This document shows, one piece after another, positions 1 through 6,940 of a DNA stretch of 8,237 bases. The translations under genes and the position numbers were made by a program. The number at the start of each line of letters is the position of its first letter. Position 1 is the stretch's first letter. Below the pieces are notes generated by a model. That model was not told where the DNA came from. It did not search any database and was given only the letters and a program-made list of their open reading frames with translations. Source of the stretch: a candidate division TM6 bacterium UASB124 (GTDB lineage: Bacteria > Babelota > Babeliae > Babelales > RVW-14); contig CAMBZK010000045.1 of assembly GCA_945872225.1 (NCBI GenBank), positions 1 through 8,237 on the forward strand, in the 5' to 3' direction.

Positions 1-2085
1 ATTCAAGAATTTATCAAATTGGTAGTAACGCCATTGCTTAAGCGTACCGACATTACAGAGCAGCAAGTTGAAGAAGTATCAAAAATGCTTAATACCGCCT
101 TGGCTCAAATAGGTGTGGTTGATGCAGCTCCTGAAAAGCCACTGACTAAGCTACTGAGCCCTTTAGATACGGCATTAACAGCGCGCTACAATAAAATAAA
201 AGCAACGGGGGAAGCGCTGGCAAAAACAGCAGCTATGCCAGACGGAAAGCTGTCTGAAAAGATTGCTGCCAATGCACGATTAATTTCAAAAGTTGATGCC
301 GATATGCTGGATAGTGTACGGCAAGGTGTTATCAAGGGGATTGAAGGGCTGTATGCAGTAGCGAAAAAAGGTGCCACTAAAGATCTTGATGCTATGAAAA
401 AATTGCTTCCAATGATCCAAGCAAATAATTGCTTTACGTCAGATGAGAAAAATAATTTGAGTGCATTACTCACTGGAGGTTCTACTGCAGTGGTATCGCC
501 GTTAGCAGTTGCTGCAGAAGGGGGAACTGCTGCGACGCCGTCAATAGCTGCATTATTTAAGTATATTGATACTGATAGTGATAAAAAACCAGTGCCTGTA
601 GATCGTAAAATTCAAATTATTGATGAGGCGTTAAGGCTTATTGCTGGCAATTCATCAACTACTACTGCTGACAAAAATCAAGTTAGAACATCAGTGAATA
701 AGCTTTTTGTATCATATTTTTCTATGAATGCTATAGAGCTTATCGCGCTGCAGCGGTTGCTTGGCAAACTGCTAGATAACGCCGTAGTTATTTCTGAGCT
801 TAAACAACGAGCCTTATTGGAAGAGTGGGTTAAAAAAATAGGGCTTGCTCTAGGGATTGCAGAAGCAGATAAACCACTTTTGGCTACTATAAAAACTTAT
901 CGCACCACTATGCCTACTGACGAGAGTAAGCGGCTGCAGGCACTAGAGATAGGCCTTAGTTTTTTTGTTGAGGGTTCTGTATTTCAATTACCAACAGCAG
1001 AGTTGGATAAAAAAAATACAACATCATTAGTAGTTGCACTTATTGATTTACTCAGAATGGTCTATGAAAAGCGCTCTGGGGCTGATGCTGTTTTAATGGC
1101 GCGTCTGGAAAATGCTCTTCGTTATGCAGAACAATTAGGGGCGAAGAATGTTCTGCTAAAAGACTCTGTACAATCTTCATGGTTAGATAATCTTGCTTTG
1201 TTAAATAAAATTATGGCTGCTAACGCAGAATCAAGAGTTATTGGAAAAATGCAAAAATTTCTAGATGCAGTAAAAGGTCTAACGCCAAAAATTAGTGATT
1301 TTGAAAAAGGGATGCTTGTTGATGCGATAACTAATTTATATGCGAGCCGTTACTCGAGAGCCCAGCTTGAGATATATGAACTACAGCGTTTAATTGCTGA
1401 GTTAGCATTACCAGCCTACAAGGGAATTTTTACTGATAGGATCAATAAAATGTTTGCAGTTTGGGGTAAAGGGCTTGGGGTGCTGAGCGATTTAAGTAGT
1501 GCTGCAAGCAAAGAAAAATTGAGCGAATCATTGGCTCTTTTAGGGGCTACTGAGGCAGCAATTGTAGACTCTTCTATGGTAGATGAGCGAGCTAAGTTTC
1601 TTGCAGTACTTCAAAAATTCTTTATGCAGCGAGGGCTGCTAACAAGCGATGATTTAGGGCGTTTAAGTAGTTTTCTGAAAGCATTACAGTTAAAATCTGA
1701 CTTGTTTAATCTTTTTAATACTGGTCAGCAGGCTAATATTGCGGGATATGTTAAAGAGCTAGATTCGTTAAGTGTTCTTTTCAAGGCTGGAAGCAGTGGC
1801 GCAGTACTTATTGATCGCTTATTATTGCAAGAGAAAGATGTTGTGTCGTTGCGGCAGGCATTTAACTTAATGGGTGACAACACAATCGCAACACCAGAGC
1901 GGAAAAATGCGCTGGTAAAAGCATTGAGAAATTGTGTTGCAAATATTGGTGAGCTTGACCGTGTTGCGGTGCTTGAGTTGTTGCAAGCAGTTGCTGCTAA
2001 GAAAATAAATGGTAATTCAATGTTACTTGATAAGCAGCAGGTAGAAATTAATAGAGCAATTGCTAGTTTGCGCCTAGCAGTTTAA
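1..2085 (+). CDS. Large alpha-helical repeat protein of unknown function, 5'-truncated
   Basis: The reading frame is open from base 1 to the TAA at 2083-2085, giving 694 codons, so the true start lies upstream. A TTG at 19 is a possible internal codon but has no ribosome-binding site and should not be taken as the start. Residue numbers here count from that TTG. The protein is rich in Ala, Leu, Lys and Asp and looks almost entirely helical. I see no signal peptide, no clear membrane segment and no catalytic motif in the visible part. Residues 152-175 form an Ala/Gly/Ser/Thr-rich linker. About six degenerate copies of a helical unit recur, clearest at residues 221-251 and 430-462, which share the pattern LF/LY, then S, then ELIALQRL / EIYELQRL. 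Hand-counted GC is low (17 of 60 at 661-720). It ends 8 bp from the convergent cca gene. A scaffold or surface/effector-type protein is possible, but function is unknown. Confidence 0.8.
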   Translation: MQEFIKLVVTPLLKRTDITEQQVEEVSKMLNTALAQIGVVDAAPEKPLTKLLSPLDTALTARYNKIKATGEALAKTAAMPDGKLSEKIAANARLISKVDADMLDSVRQGVIKGIEGLYAVAKKGATKDLDAMKKLLPMIQANNCFTSDEKNNLSALLTGGSTAVVSPLAVAAEGGTAATPSIAALFKYIDTDSDKKPVPVDRKIQIIDEALRLIAGNSSTTTADKNQVRTSVNKLFVSYFSMNAIELIALQRLLGKLLDNAVVISELKQRALLEEWVKKIGLALGIAEADKPLLATIKTYRTTMPTDESKRLQALEIGLSFFVEGSVFQLPTAELDKKNTTSLVVALIDLLRMVYEKRSGADAVLMARLENALRYAEQLGAKNVLLKDSVQSSWLDNLALLNKIMAANAESRVIGKMQKFLDAVKGLTPKISDFEKGMLVDAITNLYASRYSRAQLEIYELQRLIAELALPAYKGIFTDRINKMFAVWGKGLGVLSDLSSAASKEKLSESLALLGATEAAIVDSSMVDERAKFLAVLQKFFMQRGLLTSDDLGRLSSFLKALQLKSDLFNLFNTGQQANIAGYVKELDSLSVLFKAGSSGAVLIDRLLLQEKDVVSLRQAFNLMGDNTIATPERKNALVKALRNCVANIGELDRVAVLELLQAVAAKKINGNSMLLDKQQVEINRAIASLRLAV
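310..1992 (+). repeat. About six degenerate protein-level helical repeats
   Basis: Comparing the protein with itself by eye gives units near residues 98-133, 221-251, 335-373, 430-462, 524-556 and 628-658 (numbered from the TTG at 19), spaced roughly 94-118 residues. Each unit has a hydrophobic helix (GIEGLYAV, SVNKLFVSYF, LIDLLRMVYE, AITNLYASRY, VLQKFFMQRG, VKALRNCVAN). A short polar turn follows, then a second helix with a Leu-rich core (AMKKLL, LQRLLGKL, ARLENAL, LQRLIAEL, LSSFLKAL, LELLQAV). Units 2 and 4 match best. No nucleotide-level repeat is evident, so the duplications would be old. Units 1, 5 and 6 are the least certain. Confidence 0.5.
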
Positions 2086-2093
2086 TGCTGGAG

Positions 2094-3509
2094 TTATTTT
2101 TTGAGTACTCGTTGACGAAGGGTTGCGACATCTGTAATTCCTTCGTCAATTTGTATGAGGTAGGCTTTTTGCAGCATTGCTCCAAGTTTTGGTCCGGGCA
2201 CAACTTCATCGAGTAGGTCGCGGCCAAGTAAAATAGGGGCTTCGGGGCCATGCGTAACGGCTGCTGCGTCGCATTTGGCTAAAAATGCATGGAATAAATC
2301 TATATTATTGTTCATTGGTTCATGTCCATTCCCATTTCTGCCTTGCCTGTCAGCAAGGGCAACAAGGCCTAATTGGCGCATGGTAATGGTTGGTGCTAGC
2401 TTTGCAGCTAAGCGCTTATAAGCCTTGGGCGTTGCTTGCTGGGCGAGTAAAGCAAAAGGGGCCAGGTGATGACGAACCAACAAACTTACGGCACTGATGA
2501 GTGAGTGGTCGTTGGTCATTTTTTTTAATAATGCTTGTGCTGTTGGCACTCCTGCTTCATCGTGGCCATGTGCTCGCAGATCAGCGGTGGTGGTAGTTGC
2601 TTTTCCTAGATCGTGGCAGAGACTACCAAAGATAATAAATAGCTGTTCATATTCGTCCTTAATCATCCCCATATGCTTAAATCGTGCTGCAGCATCAACA
2701 CTTTGCATGGTGTGCTCAAAAACATTCCCCTCTGGATGGTAATCCTGTCGTTGAGGGGTGTCACGTAGTATGTCTAGTTCCGGAAAGAGCTTGCTGAGTC
2801 TTCCAATATGCGCTAGCCAACGAAACCCTAGCGATGGGCGCGGCGATTGAAGCAGTAATTTTTTTATCTCTTCACTGATGCGTTCCAATGCGAGGGGGGC
2901 TCCCGTTGCAGGGTCATGGAGCGGCATGCGCAGGCAAAGATTATTTAAGGAATCGTCAGGTTGTATACCAAAGCGACCTATAAACTGCATGACGCGGAAA
3001 AAGCGGAGCGGGTCTTGTACAAAAAGCTCTTCGTCAACAGCACGCAGTTGTTGATTGTTTAGGTCGTCAAGTCCGCCATAATGATCGATAATAGCTACTT
3101 CTTGGGTGCCTAGGAGGTGCTGTAAATTAATGGCCATAGCATTCATGGTAAGGTCACGTCGCCGGCAAGCAGCCATGATCCCAAGATGAGGATCGATAGC
3201 AACCTCTGGCTTGCGGCCCAGGCTGTCAGCCCGAGGAAGTGACCAATCGATATCTCGATCAGCAAGGCGCAAAACGCCAAACTGCTTTCCTATGAGCATG
3301 ACGTGCCCAAAGGAAGCAAGTACTTGCTCAGCATCGGCAAGCGTAATACCATGAAGCTCGATATCAAGATCTTTAAGAGGTTGCTCAAGCACTATGTCCC
3401 GTACGCAGCCACCTACCAAATAAGGGGTTGCGCCAGCATGAATGAGCGCTTCTAGTATCGGTTTTATCGGTATAATAAAGGGAGAGAGGTGTTTTAAAAA
3501 ACTTTTCAT
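2094..3509 (-). CDS. cca: tRNA nucleotidyltransferase (CCA-adding type) with HD domain
   Basis: Class II nucleotidyltransferase of 471 residues that builds or repairs the 3' CCA of tRNAs from CTP and ATP in the cytoplasm. The N-terminal catalytic head shows LVGGCVRD (31-38) and the metal-binding DLD (47-49). Next come DIDWSLPR (86-93) and the signature RRRDLTMNAMAI (116-127). The base-recognition region has QDPLRFFRVMQFIGRFG (165-181) and ERISEEIKKLL (209-219). An HD domain follows, with all metal-site positions apparently present: FEHT (H266), CHDLGK (H299, D300) and ALADRQ (D387). The arrangement resembles HD-containing Cca proteins. Poly(A) polymerase shares the head motifs and cannot be fully excluded, though the DLDIEL and DIDWSLPR segments favour the CCA enzyme. 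The ATG start is followed directly by the fold's first helix. The stop lies 8 bp from the convergent repeat-protein gene. Confidence 0.9.
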   Translation of the reverse strand: MKSFLKHLSPFIIPIKPILEALIHAGATPYLVGGCVRDIVLEQPLKDLDIELHGITLADAEQVLASFGHVMLIGKQFGVLRLADRDIDWSLPRADSLGRKPEVAIDPHLGIMAACRRRDLTMNAMAINLQHLLGTQEVAIIDHYGGLDDLNNQQLRAVDEELFVQDPLRFFRVMQFIGRFGIQPDDSLNNLCLRMPLHDPATGAPLALERISEEIKKLLLQSPRPSLGFRWLAHIGRLSKLFPELDILRDTPQRQDYHPEGNVFEHTMQSVDAAARFKHMGMIKDEYEQLFIIFGSLCHDLGKATTTTADLRAHGHDEAGVPTAQALLKKMTNDHSLISAVSLLVRHHLAPFALLAQQATPKAYKRLAAKLAPTITMRQLGLVALADRQGRNGNGHEPMNNNIDLFHAFLAKCDAAAVTHGPEAPILLGRDLLDEVVPGPKLGAMLQKAYLIQIDEGITDVATLRQRVLKK

Positions 3510-3522
3510 AAGAAATAACGTA

Positions 3523-3530
3523 TCTCCTCT
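3523..3530 (-). promoter_or_regulatory. Ribosome-binding site of the cca gene, long spacing
   Basis: Read on the minus strand, AGAGGAGA stands 13 bases before the ATG at 3509-3507 (14 from the GGAG core). This is longer than the usual 5-10, but no in-frame ATG, GTG or TTG lies between the site and the ATG, so the start call stands. Translation may be modest. Confidence 0.5.
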
Positions 3531-3580
3531 TGCGATTTTTATCTAGTTTTTTTAAACTGTATGTCTGAAATCAATGTTGT

Positions 3581-3656
3581 GGGGCTATAGCTCAGTTGGT
3601 AGAGCGCACGCATGGCATGCGCGAGGTCACCGGTTCGACTCCGGTTAGCTCCACCA
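3581..3656 (+). tRNA. tRNA-Ala, anticodon GGC
   Basis: The 76 bases fold as a full cloverleaf. The acceptor stem GGGGCTA/TAGCTCC contains the G3:U70 wobble pair that identifies tRNA-Ala. The D stem is GCTC/GAGC with loop AGTTGGTA. The anticodon loop ATGGCAT places GGC at 3614-3616. The variable loop is AGGTC, the T stem ACCGG/CCGGT has loop TTCGACT, and ACCA is encoded at 3653-3656. GGC reads the alanine codons GCC and GCU. The anticodon stem CACGC/GCGCG carries one mismatch, A28 (3608) opposite C42 (3622). No sigma-70-like promoter could be assigned with confidence in the 71 bp upstream. Confidence 0.97.
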
Positions 3657-3660
3657 GGAA
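3656..3660 (+). promoter_or_regulatory. Ribosome-binding site overlapping the tRNA 3' end
   Basis: AGGAA begins on the terminal A of the tRNA's encoded CCA and stands 7 bases before the ATG at 3668. This decides the start of the membrane-protein gene, because any earlier start would lie inside the tRNA. If the tRNA is cut out exactly after CCA, the remaining mRNA would begin GGAATAATGAT, an 11-base leader retaining most of the site. Confidence 0.6.
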
Positions 3661-3667
3661 TAATGAT

Positions 3668-4201
3668 ATGAATAAACGTCTCATTCCTTGGTATCTTCTC
3701 ATTTCTTTTCTCTTCTTATTTGCTTCGGTTGTGTATACAGCCTATGAGTGCATGCGCCATGGCGTTGAGGTTGGGTGCTTCGTTGTCCTGCTCTCCTGGA
3801 GCGTATACGTCTTATCGGTGCCGTCTGCTCATGGACGTCTCCTTATTGGTAGCTTTTTTAACTTGCTGACCGGTCGGTCGATCTTTCCTGAGCCGTATCT
3901 GTGGGGGGTTGCGGTAGCTGTGAATATCGTGACGCTGCTTTTTGCCCCGCAGATGTATGCACACACGCTGATGACCTACATTTTTTATCGAGCTCTTTTT
4001 CTCCCGAGTTACTGGGTGATTTTTGTTTTGGCAGCGATCGGAACATGGTATCGTTCAACCATTGGAACCGACGCATATCTTGCATATAAGTCTACGCACA
4101 CCGTGATTAGGCACTTGATAACCCTAGTTGGCTTATTGGTGCTTTTTTATCTCACCCACCAAGATTTTATTGTTTTGCTAAGCGCTACCGTTAGTGGTTG
4201 A
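3668..4201 (+). CDS. Multi-pass inner-membrane protein of unknown function
   Basis: A 177-residue hydrophobic protein. The open frame extends back into the tRNA gene, but the ATG at 3668 is chosen because it has an AGGAA site 7 bases upstream and begins MNKRLIPWYLL, a typical short positive start before a membrane helix. Predicted membrane segments by eye lie near residues 5-26, 35-53, 76-94, 101-127 (one long or two short, broken by LFLPSYW) and 147-172. Between segments 2 and 3 sits a possibly conserved loop, VPSAHGRLLIGSFFNLLTGR (51-70). I do not recognise the family and see no transporter, protease or enzyme motif. The absence of long soluble parts suggests a small integral protein. It is likely co-transcribed with the tRNA immediately upstream, and a weak terminator-like hairpin follows at once. 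Confidence 0.8.
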   Translation: MNKRLIPWYLLISFLFLFASVVYTAYECMRHGVEVGCFVVLLSWSVYVLSVPSAHGRLLIGSFFNLLTGRSIFPEPYLWGVAVAVNIVTLLFAPQMYAHTLMTYIFYRALFLPSYWVIFVLAAIGTWYRSTIGTDAYLAYKSTHTVIRHLITLVGLLVLFYLTHQDFIVLLSATVSG

Positions 4202-4202
4202 G

Positions 4203-4231
4203 GCAAGAGTAGGCTCTGCGTAGAATTTTTT
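4203..4231 (+). terminator. Weak terminator-like hairpin after the membrane-protein gene
   Basis: AGAG-TAGG-CTCT (4206-4217) forms a 4-bp stem with a tetraloop. It extends by two pairs (GC 4203-4204 with GC 4218-4219) across a bulged A at 4205. Six bases later comes T6 (4226-4231). The stem is short and the T run is displaced, so strength is doubtful. Confidence 0.3.
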
Positions 4232-4262
4232 ATAAAACGCTGTTTAAAAAAAAAAAAATTCT
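4222..4262. repeat. AT-rich 10-bp inverted repeat with a 13-A homopolymer
   Basis: AGAATTTTTT (4222-4231) is perfectly inverted as AAAAAATTCT (4253-4262) around a 21-base spacer. A run of 13 A residues occupies 4246-4258. Such a tract would bend DNA and is prone to length errors in replication and sequencing. It could act as a two-way terminator or as an upstream element of the aminotransferase promoter; neither is shown. Confidence 0.45.
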
Positions 4263-4263
4263 G

Positions 4264-4269
4264 TATAAC
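4264..4269 (+). promoter_or_regulatory. Possible -10 element upstream of the aminotransferase gene
   Basis: TATAAC matches the sigma-70 -10 consensus at five of six positions and is preceded by TG (4262-4263). The A13 tract lies just upstream, in the spacer region. No good -35 hexamer is present (TGTTTA at 4241-4246 is poor). The 65 bases to the ATG at 4335 would be the leader. This is the best promoter candidate in the gap and the only one I see for the aminotransferase-murC pair. Confidence 0.3.
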
Positions 4270-4334
4270 ATAGACCTCCTTTTGAGAGGCGAGTTTGTGA
4301 GTGTTTAAAAGCGTTGATTGTAATAGGATGTGCG

Positions 4335-5483
4335 ATGCTAGAAATTCCTTTGTCAGGTATTAAAAAAATTGAAGAAATTGCTCGTAGCAGCAGTGAATAT
4401 GTTTCATTGTCGCAAGGGTCTATTAAGGTTGGCGGGATTCCGCAAGCTATTAAAGACCACGTGCAAACGCTTATGAAAACTGACAAAACAGATTATTACG
4501 AAAGCTGTTGGGGTATTTTTTCATTGCGCGATCGCTTGGCTGCTGTACTGTCACAACGTTATGGCAAAGAGTTTGCGACCAACAATATCCTGCCAACCCA
4601 TGGTTGCATTGGTGGCCTCTCATTATTGTATTTGTCGGTACTTGCCGCTGGTGATGAGGTAATTATTCCTGAGCCAGCGTATCCTGCGTACACAACCTTA
4701 GCGCAAGTTGCACGTGCAAAAGCCGTGCCGGTTTCAATTTTTCAGCTCAAAGCTGATGGCGATTACGACTGGAGCTTTGATGTTGAAAAGATTAAAGCAG
4801 CTACAACTGAAAAAACTAAAATTATTATCTTTTCTAACCCATGGAATCCGCTTGGGATTGTCGTTCCGTTAGAAACTATCAAAAAGTTGCTTTCTTGGTG
4901 CGAAGAGCGGGGCATTTTCTTGGTTGTTGATCAAGCTTATGAAGACTATCTATTCACCCCTACTTTTGCATCAGCTACGCCATTGGTTCTTGAGAGTGAA
5001 TGGCTGGTAACGGCTCACACCTTTTCAAAAAACTTAGCAATGAGCGGTTGGCGTATTGGCTATCTTGTCCTTCCACAGGGGCTGAATAAAATTCTTGCTG
5101 GCATGCAAGATGCCTTGCTTAACTGCTTGAATAACACCGCACAGTACGCAGCACTTTTTGCCCTGAGCCATCCCGAAATGATTGATGAGCACTATAAAAT
5201 TATTGCTTACAACCGCCAACGAGCGATTGATCTTTTGCAGCCGCTAGCTGCAAGTGGTAAGGTTTCGTTCAAAAACCCTGATGGTGGTTTCTATATTTTC
5301 CTCAAAACCAACGAAGTTGATGCATTGAATTTGTGCATGGATTTGCTTCATAAAGCAAAAGTAGCGTTGATTCCTGGGGTAACGTTTGGACAGTCATCAC
5401 TACCGTTTTTGCGCTTAAATTTTGCCAGAGAATTGCCTGTGCTTGAAGAGGGTATCAAGCGTATCAATGCTTATTTTGTTTAA
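4335..5483 (+). CDS. PLP-dependent class I/II aminotransferase
   Basis: A 382-residue fold-type I transaminase moving an amino group between an amino acid and a 2-oxo acid, using pyridoxal phosphate in the cytoplasm. Visible features are LSQGSIKVGGIP (25-36), the Gly-rich THGCIGGLSLL cofactor region (88-98) and EPAYPAY (113-119). Next are NPWNPLG (168-174, with N171), DQAYEDY (199-205, with D199 and Y202 for the pyridine ring) and TFSKN with the Schiff-base lysine K232. SGWRIGY (237-243) supplies R240 for the phosphate, and LRLNFA supplies R360, the expected carboxylate-binding arginine. The site is therefore complete. The ATG at 4335 has AGGA 6 bases upstream (4325-4328); a TTG at 4314 would add seven residues without support. 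Substrate is unknown; aspartate, alanine or aromatic specificity are all possible. murC follows after 26 bp, probably in the same transcript. Confidence 0.9.
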   Translation: MLEIPLSGIKKIEEIARSSSEYVSLSQGSIKVGGIPQAIKDHVQTLMKTDKTDYYESCWGIFSLRDRLAAVLSQRYGKEFATNNILPTHGCIGGLSLLYLSVLAAGDEVIIPEPAYPAYTTLAQVARAKAVPVSIFQLKADGDYDWSFDVEKIKAATTEKTKIIIFSNPWNPLGIVVPLETIKKLLSWCEERGIFLVVDQAYEDYLFTPTFASATPLVLESEWLVTAHTFSKNLAMSGWRIGYLVLPQGLNKILAGMQDALLNCLNNTAQYAALFALSHPEMIDEHYKIIAYNRQRAIDLLQPLAASGKVSFKNPDGGFYIFLKTNEVDALNLCMDLLHKAKVALIPGVTFGQSSLPFLRLNFARELPVLEEGIKRINAYFV

Positions 5484-5509
5484 ATTGCCAACAGGGAAGC
5501 CGCTTTACC

Positions 5510-6928
5510 ATGTATAAAAAACGCGAACATATTCACTTTATGGGCATTGGCGGCATCGGCATGAGTGGGATAGCCGAAATTTTAAAATTGCGTGGCTACA
5601 CGGTATCTGGCTGTGATCTTGGAACAGGGAGCAAGACGCTTGACCACCTGGCAGAGATAGGCTGCAGTATTTTTCAGGGTCATGACACGGCTCATATCCA
5701 TGCAGCAGACGTCTTGGTTTATTCATCCGCGGTTGGCCAGCATGATATTGAAGTGCAGGCAGCTTTAACCAAAGGTATTCCCGTCATCCCTCGCGCACTG
5801 ATGCTTGGCGAGCTTATGCGCACAAAATACAGCGTTGCTGTTTCTGGTGCCCATGGCAAAACGACAACGACATCGCTGCTTGCCCACATCATGATTGAAG
5901 CTGGGCGTATGCCAACGGTGGTGGTTGGTGGCGTGCTGAAAAATATCGCTAACAATGCACAGTTTGGCAGTGGTGAAATTTTTATTGCAGAGGCTGATGA
6001 AAGCGATCGGTCACTGTTGTTTTTGGCCCCAACCATGGCGATTGTGACCAATATTGATGCCGAGCATCTTGATACCTATAAAGACCTGGATGATATCAAA
6101 GAGACTTTTAGGGGCTTTTTATCTAGGCTACCGTTCTATGGCAAGGCCTGTGTTTGTATTGATGACCCTCATGTCCGATCAATTTTGCCGTTGGCTCACG
6201 TTCCCACTGTCCGCTATGGATTGAGCGATGAAGCAGATTTGCAAGCGTGTAATGTCGTTCTTGATGAGATGTCGTCGACGTTTGAGGTCTATCGCAACAT
6301 TTTTAAAGCTGGTGAGTTGTTACCAGCTAAGCAGCTTCTTGGGACCGTGCACCTCAGCATTCCTGGCGAGCACAATGTGCGTAATGCTTTGGCGGCCATT
6401 GGCATAGCGCTTGAATTCGAGGTGCCATTTGAGCACATCATTCAGGCTTTAGCCTTGTTTAAGGGCGTTGAGCGACGCTTTGAATTTAAGGGCACTTGCT
6501 TGGGTAGCGATATTTTTGATGACTACGGTCACCACCCGGCAGAGATTCGCGTGACCTTGCGGGTAGCTCAAAAACGAGCAAAAAAGAATTTACACGTGGT
6601 TTTTCAGCCGCACCGGTTTACCCGGACAGAAAAATTGTGGGATGATTTTGTGGCCGTGTTTGCCGATATGGCGCAGGAGTATCAGATCAAAACACTGATT
6701 ATTACGGATATTTACCCTGCCAGTGAGCAACCGATTCCTGGGATAACGGCTGAACGTCTTGTGGCAGCCATAAAGCAAGCAAACGGCAATTTGCAGGTGC
6801 GCTACGAGCCTGATTTTTATCAACTTGCTGATGGGGTTCGTGATGTTGTTCAGGAGGGGGATCTGGTCCTGACCCTTGGTGCTGGCAAGCTCAACCAGCT
6901 TGCTGATGCGCTGGTTGTAGTACCCTAA
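5510..6928 (+). CDS. murC: UDP-N-acetylmuramate--L-alanine ligase
   Basis: Cytoplasmic Mur ligase of 472 residues, a normal MurC length. It adds L-Ala to UDP-MurNAc using ATP, the first amino acid of the peptidoglycan stem peptide. The N-terminal UDP-binding domain has FMGIGGIGMSGIAEIL (10-25). The central ATPase domain has the P-loop SGAHGKTTTT (112-121), EADESDRS (161-168) and TNIDAEHLD (180-188). The C-terminal domain follows PGEHNVRNALAA (285-296), with DDYGHHPAEI (337-346), QPHRFTR (366-372) and a terminal GAGKLNQLA. The HHP and PHRFTR motifs separate MurC from MurD, E and F. The ATG at 5510 has AGGGA 12 bases upstream, a slightly long gap, but the protein starts exactly as the family does. 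It follows the aminotransferase gene and is not embedded in a visible dcw division cluster. A GC-rich hairpin ends the unit. Confidence 0.97.
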   Translation: MYKKREHIHFMGIGGIGMSGIAEILKLRGYTVSGCDLGTGSKTLDHLAEIGCSIFQGHDTAHIHAADVLVYSSAVGQHDIEVQAALTKGIPVIPRALMLGELMRTKYSVAVSGAHGKTTTTSLLAHIMIEAGRMPTVVVGGVLKNIANNAQFGSGEIFIAEADESDRSLLFLAPTMAIVTNIDAEHLDTYKDLDDIKETFRGFLSRLPFYGKACVCIDDPHVRSILPLAHVPTVRYGLSDEADLQACNVVLDEMSSTFEVYRNIFKAGELLPAKQLLGTVHLSIPGEHNVRNALAAIGIALEFEVPFEHIIQALALFKGVERRFEFKGTCLGSDIFDDYGHHPAEIRVTLRVAQKRAKKNLHVVFQPHRFTRTEKLWDDFVAVFADMAQEYQIKTLIITDIYPASEQPIPGITAERLVAAIKQANGNLQVRYEPDFYQLADGVRDVVQEGDLVLTLGAGKLNQLADALVVVP

Positions 6929-6940
6929 AAATACCTTTGT

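Noticed and set aside
19..21. TTG as the start of the repeat-protein gene
   Set aside because: The frame is open to base 1, no ribosome-binding site precedes it and the codons upstream look like normal coding sequence, so the gene is truncated by the window.
3545..3558. AGTTT-TTTT-AAACT as a terminator or operator in the cca/tRNA gap
   Set aside because: Five AT-rich pairs with no GC content are too weak, and it lies between divergent genes where no terminator is needed. It could arise by chance in an AT-rich gap.
3507..3656. CCA-adding enzyme next to a CCA-encoding tRNA as a special system
   Set aside because: Many bacteria encode CCA in their tRNAs and keep the enzyme for repair; adjacency of one tRNA gene may be chance.
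3596..3667. In-frame extension of the membrane-protein gene into the tRNA (start at 3596)
   Set aside because: This start lies inside the tRNA-Ala gene, has no ribosome-binding site and adds a polar stretch before the natural MNKR start at 3668.
4314..4334. TTG start adding seven residues to the aminotransferase
   Set aside because: The ATG at 4335 has AGGA at the right distance, and the added residues do not fit the family start.
5719..6051. Opposite-strand open frame of 110 codons inside murC
   Set aside because: It is the antisense shadow of conserved MurC motifs, with no ribosome-binding site and no recognisable protein features. The same holds for the other opposite-strand frames in this window.
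6886..6900. MurC C-terminal GAGK in place of the usual GAGD/N/S as a sign of altered function
   Set aside because: That position varies within the family and all catalytic motifs are intact, so the change alone says little.
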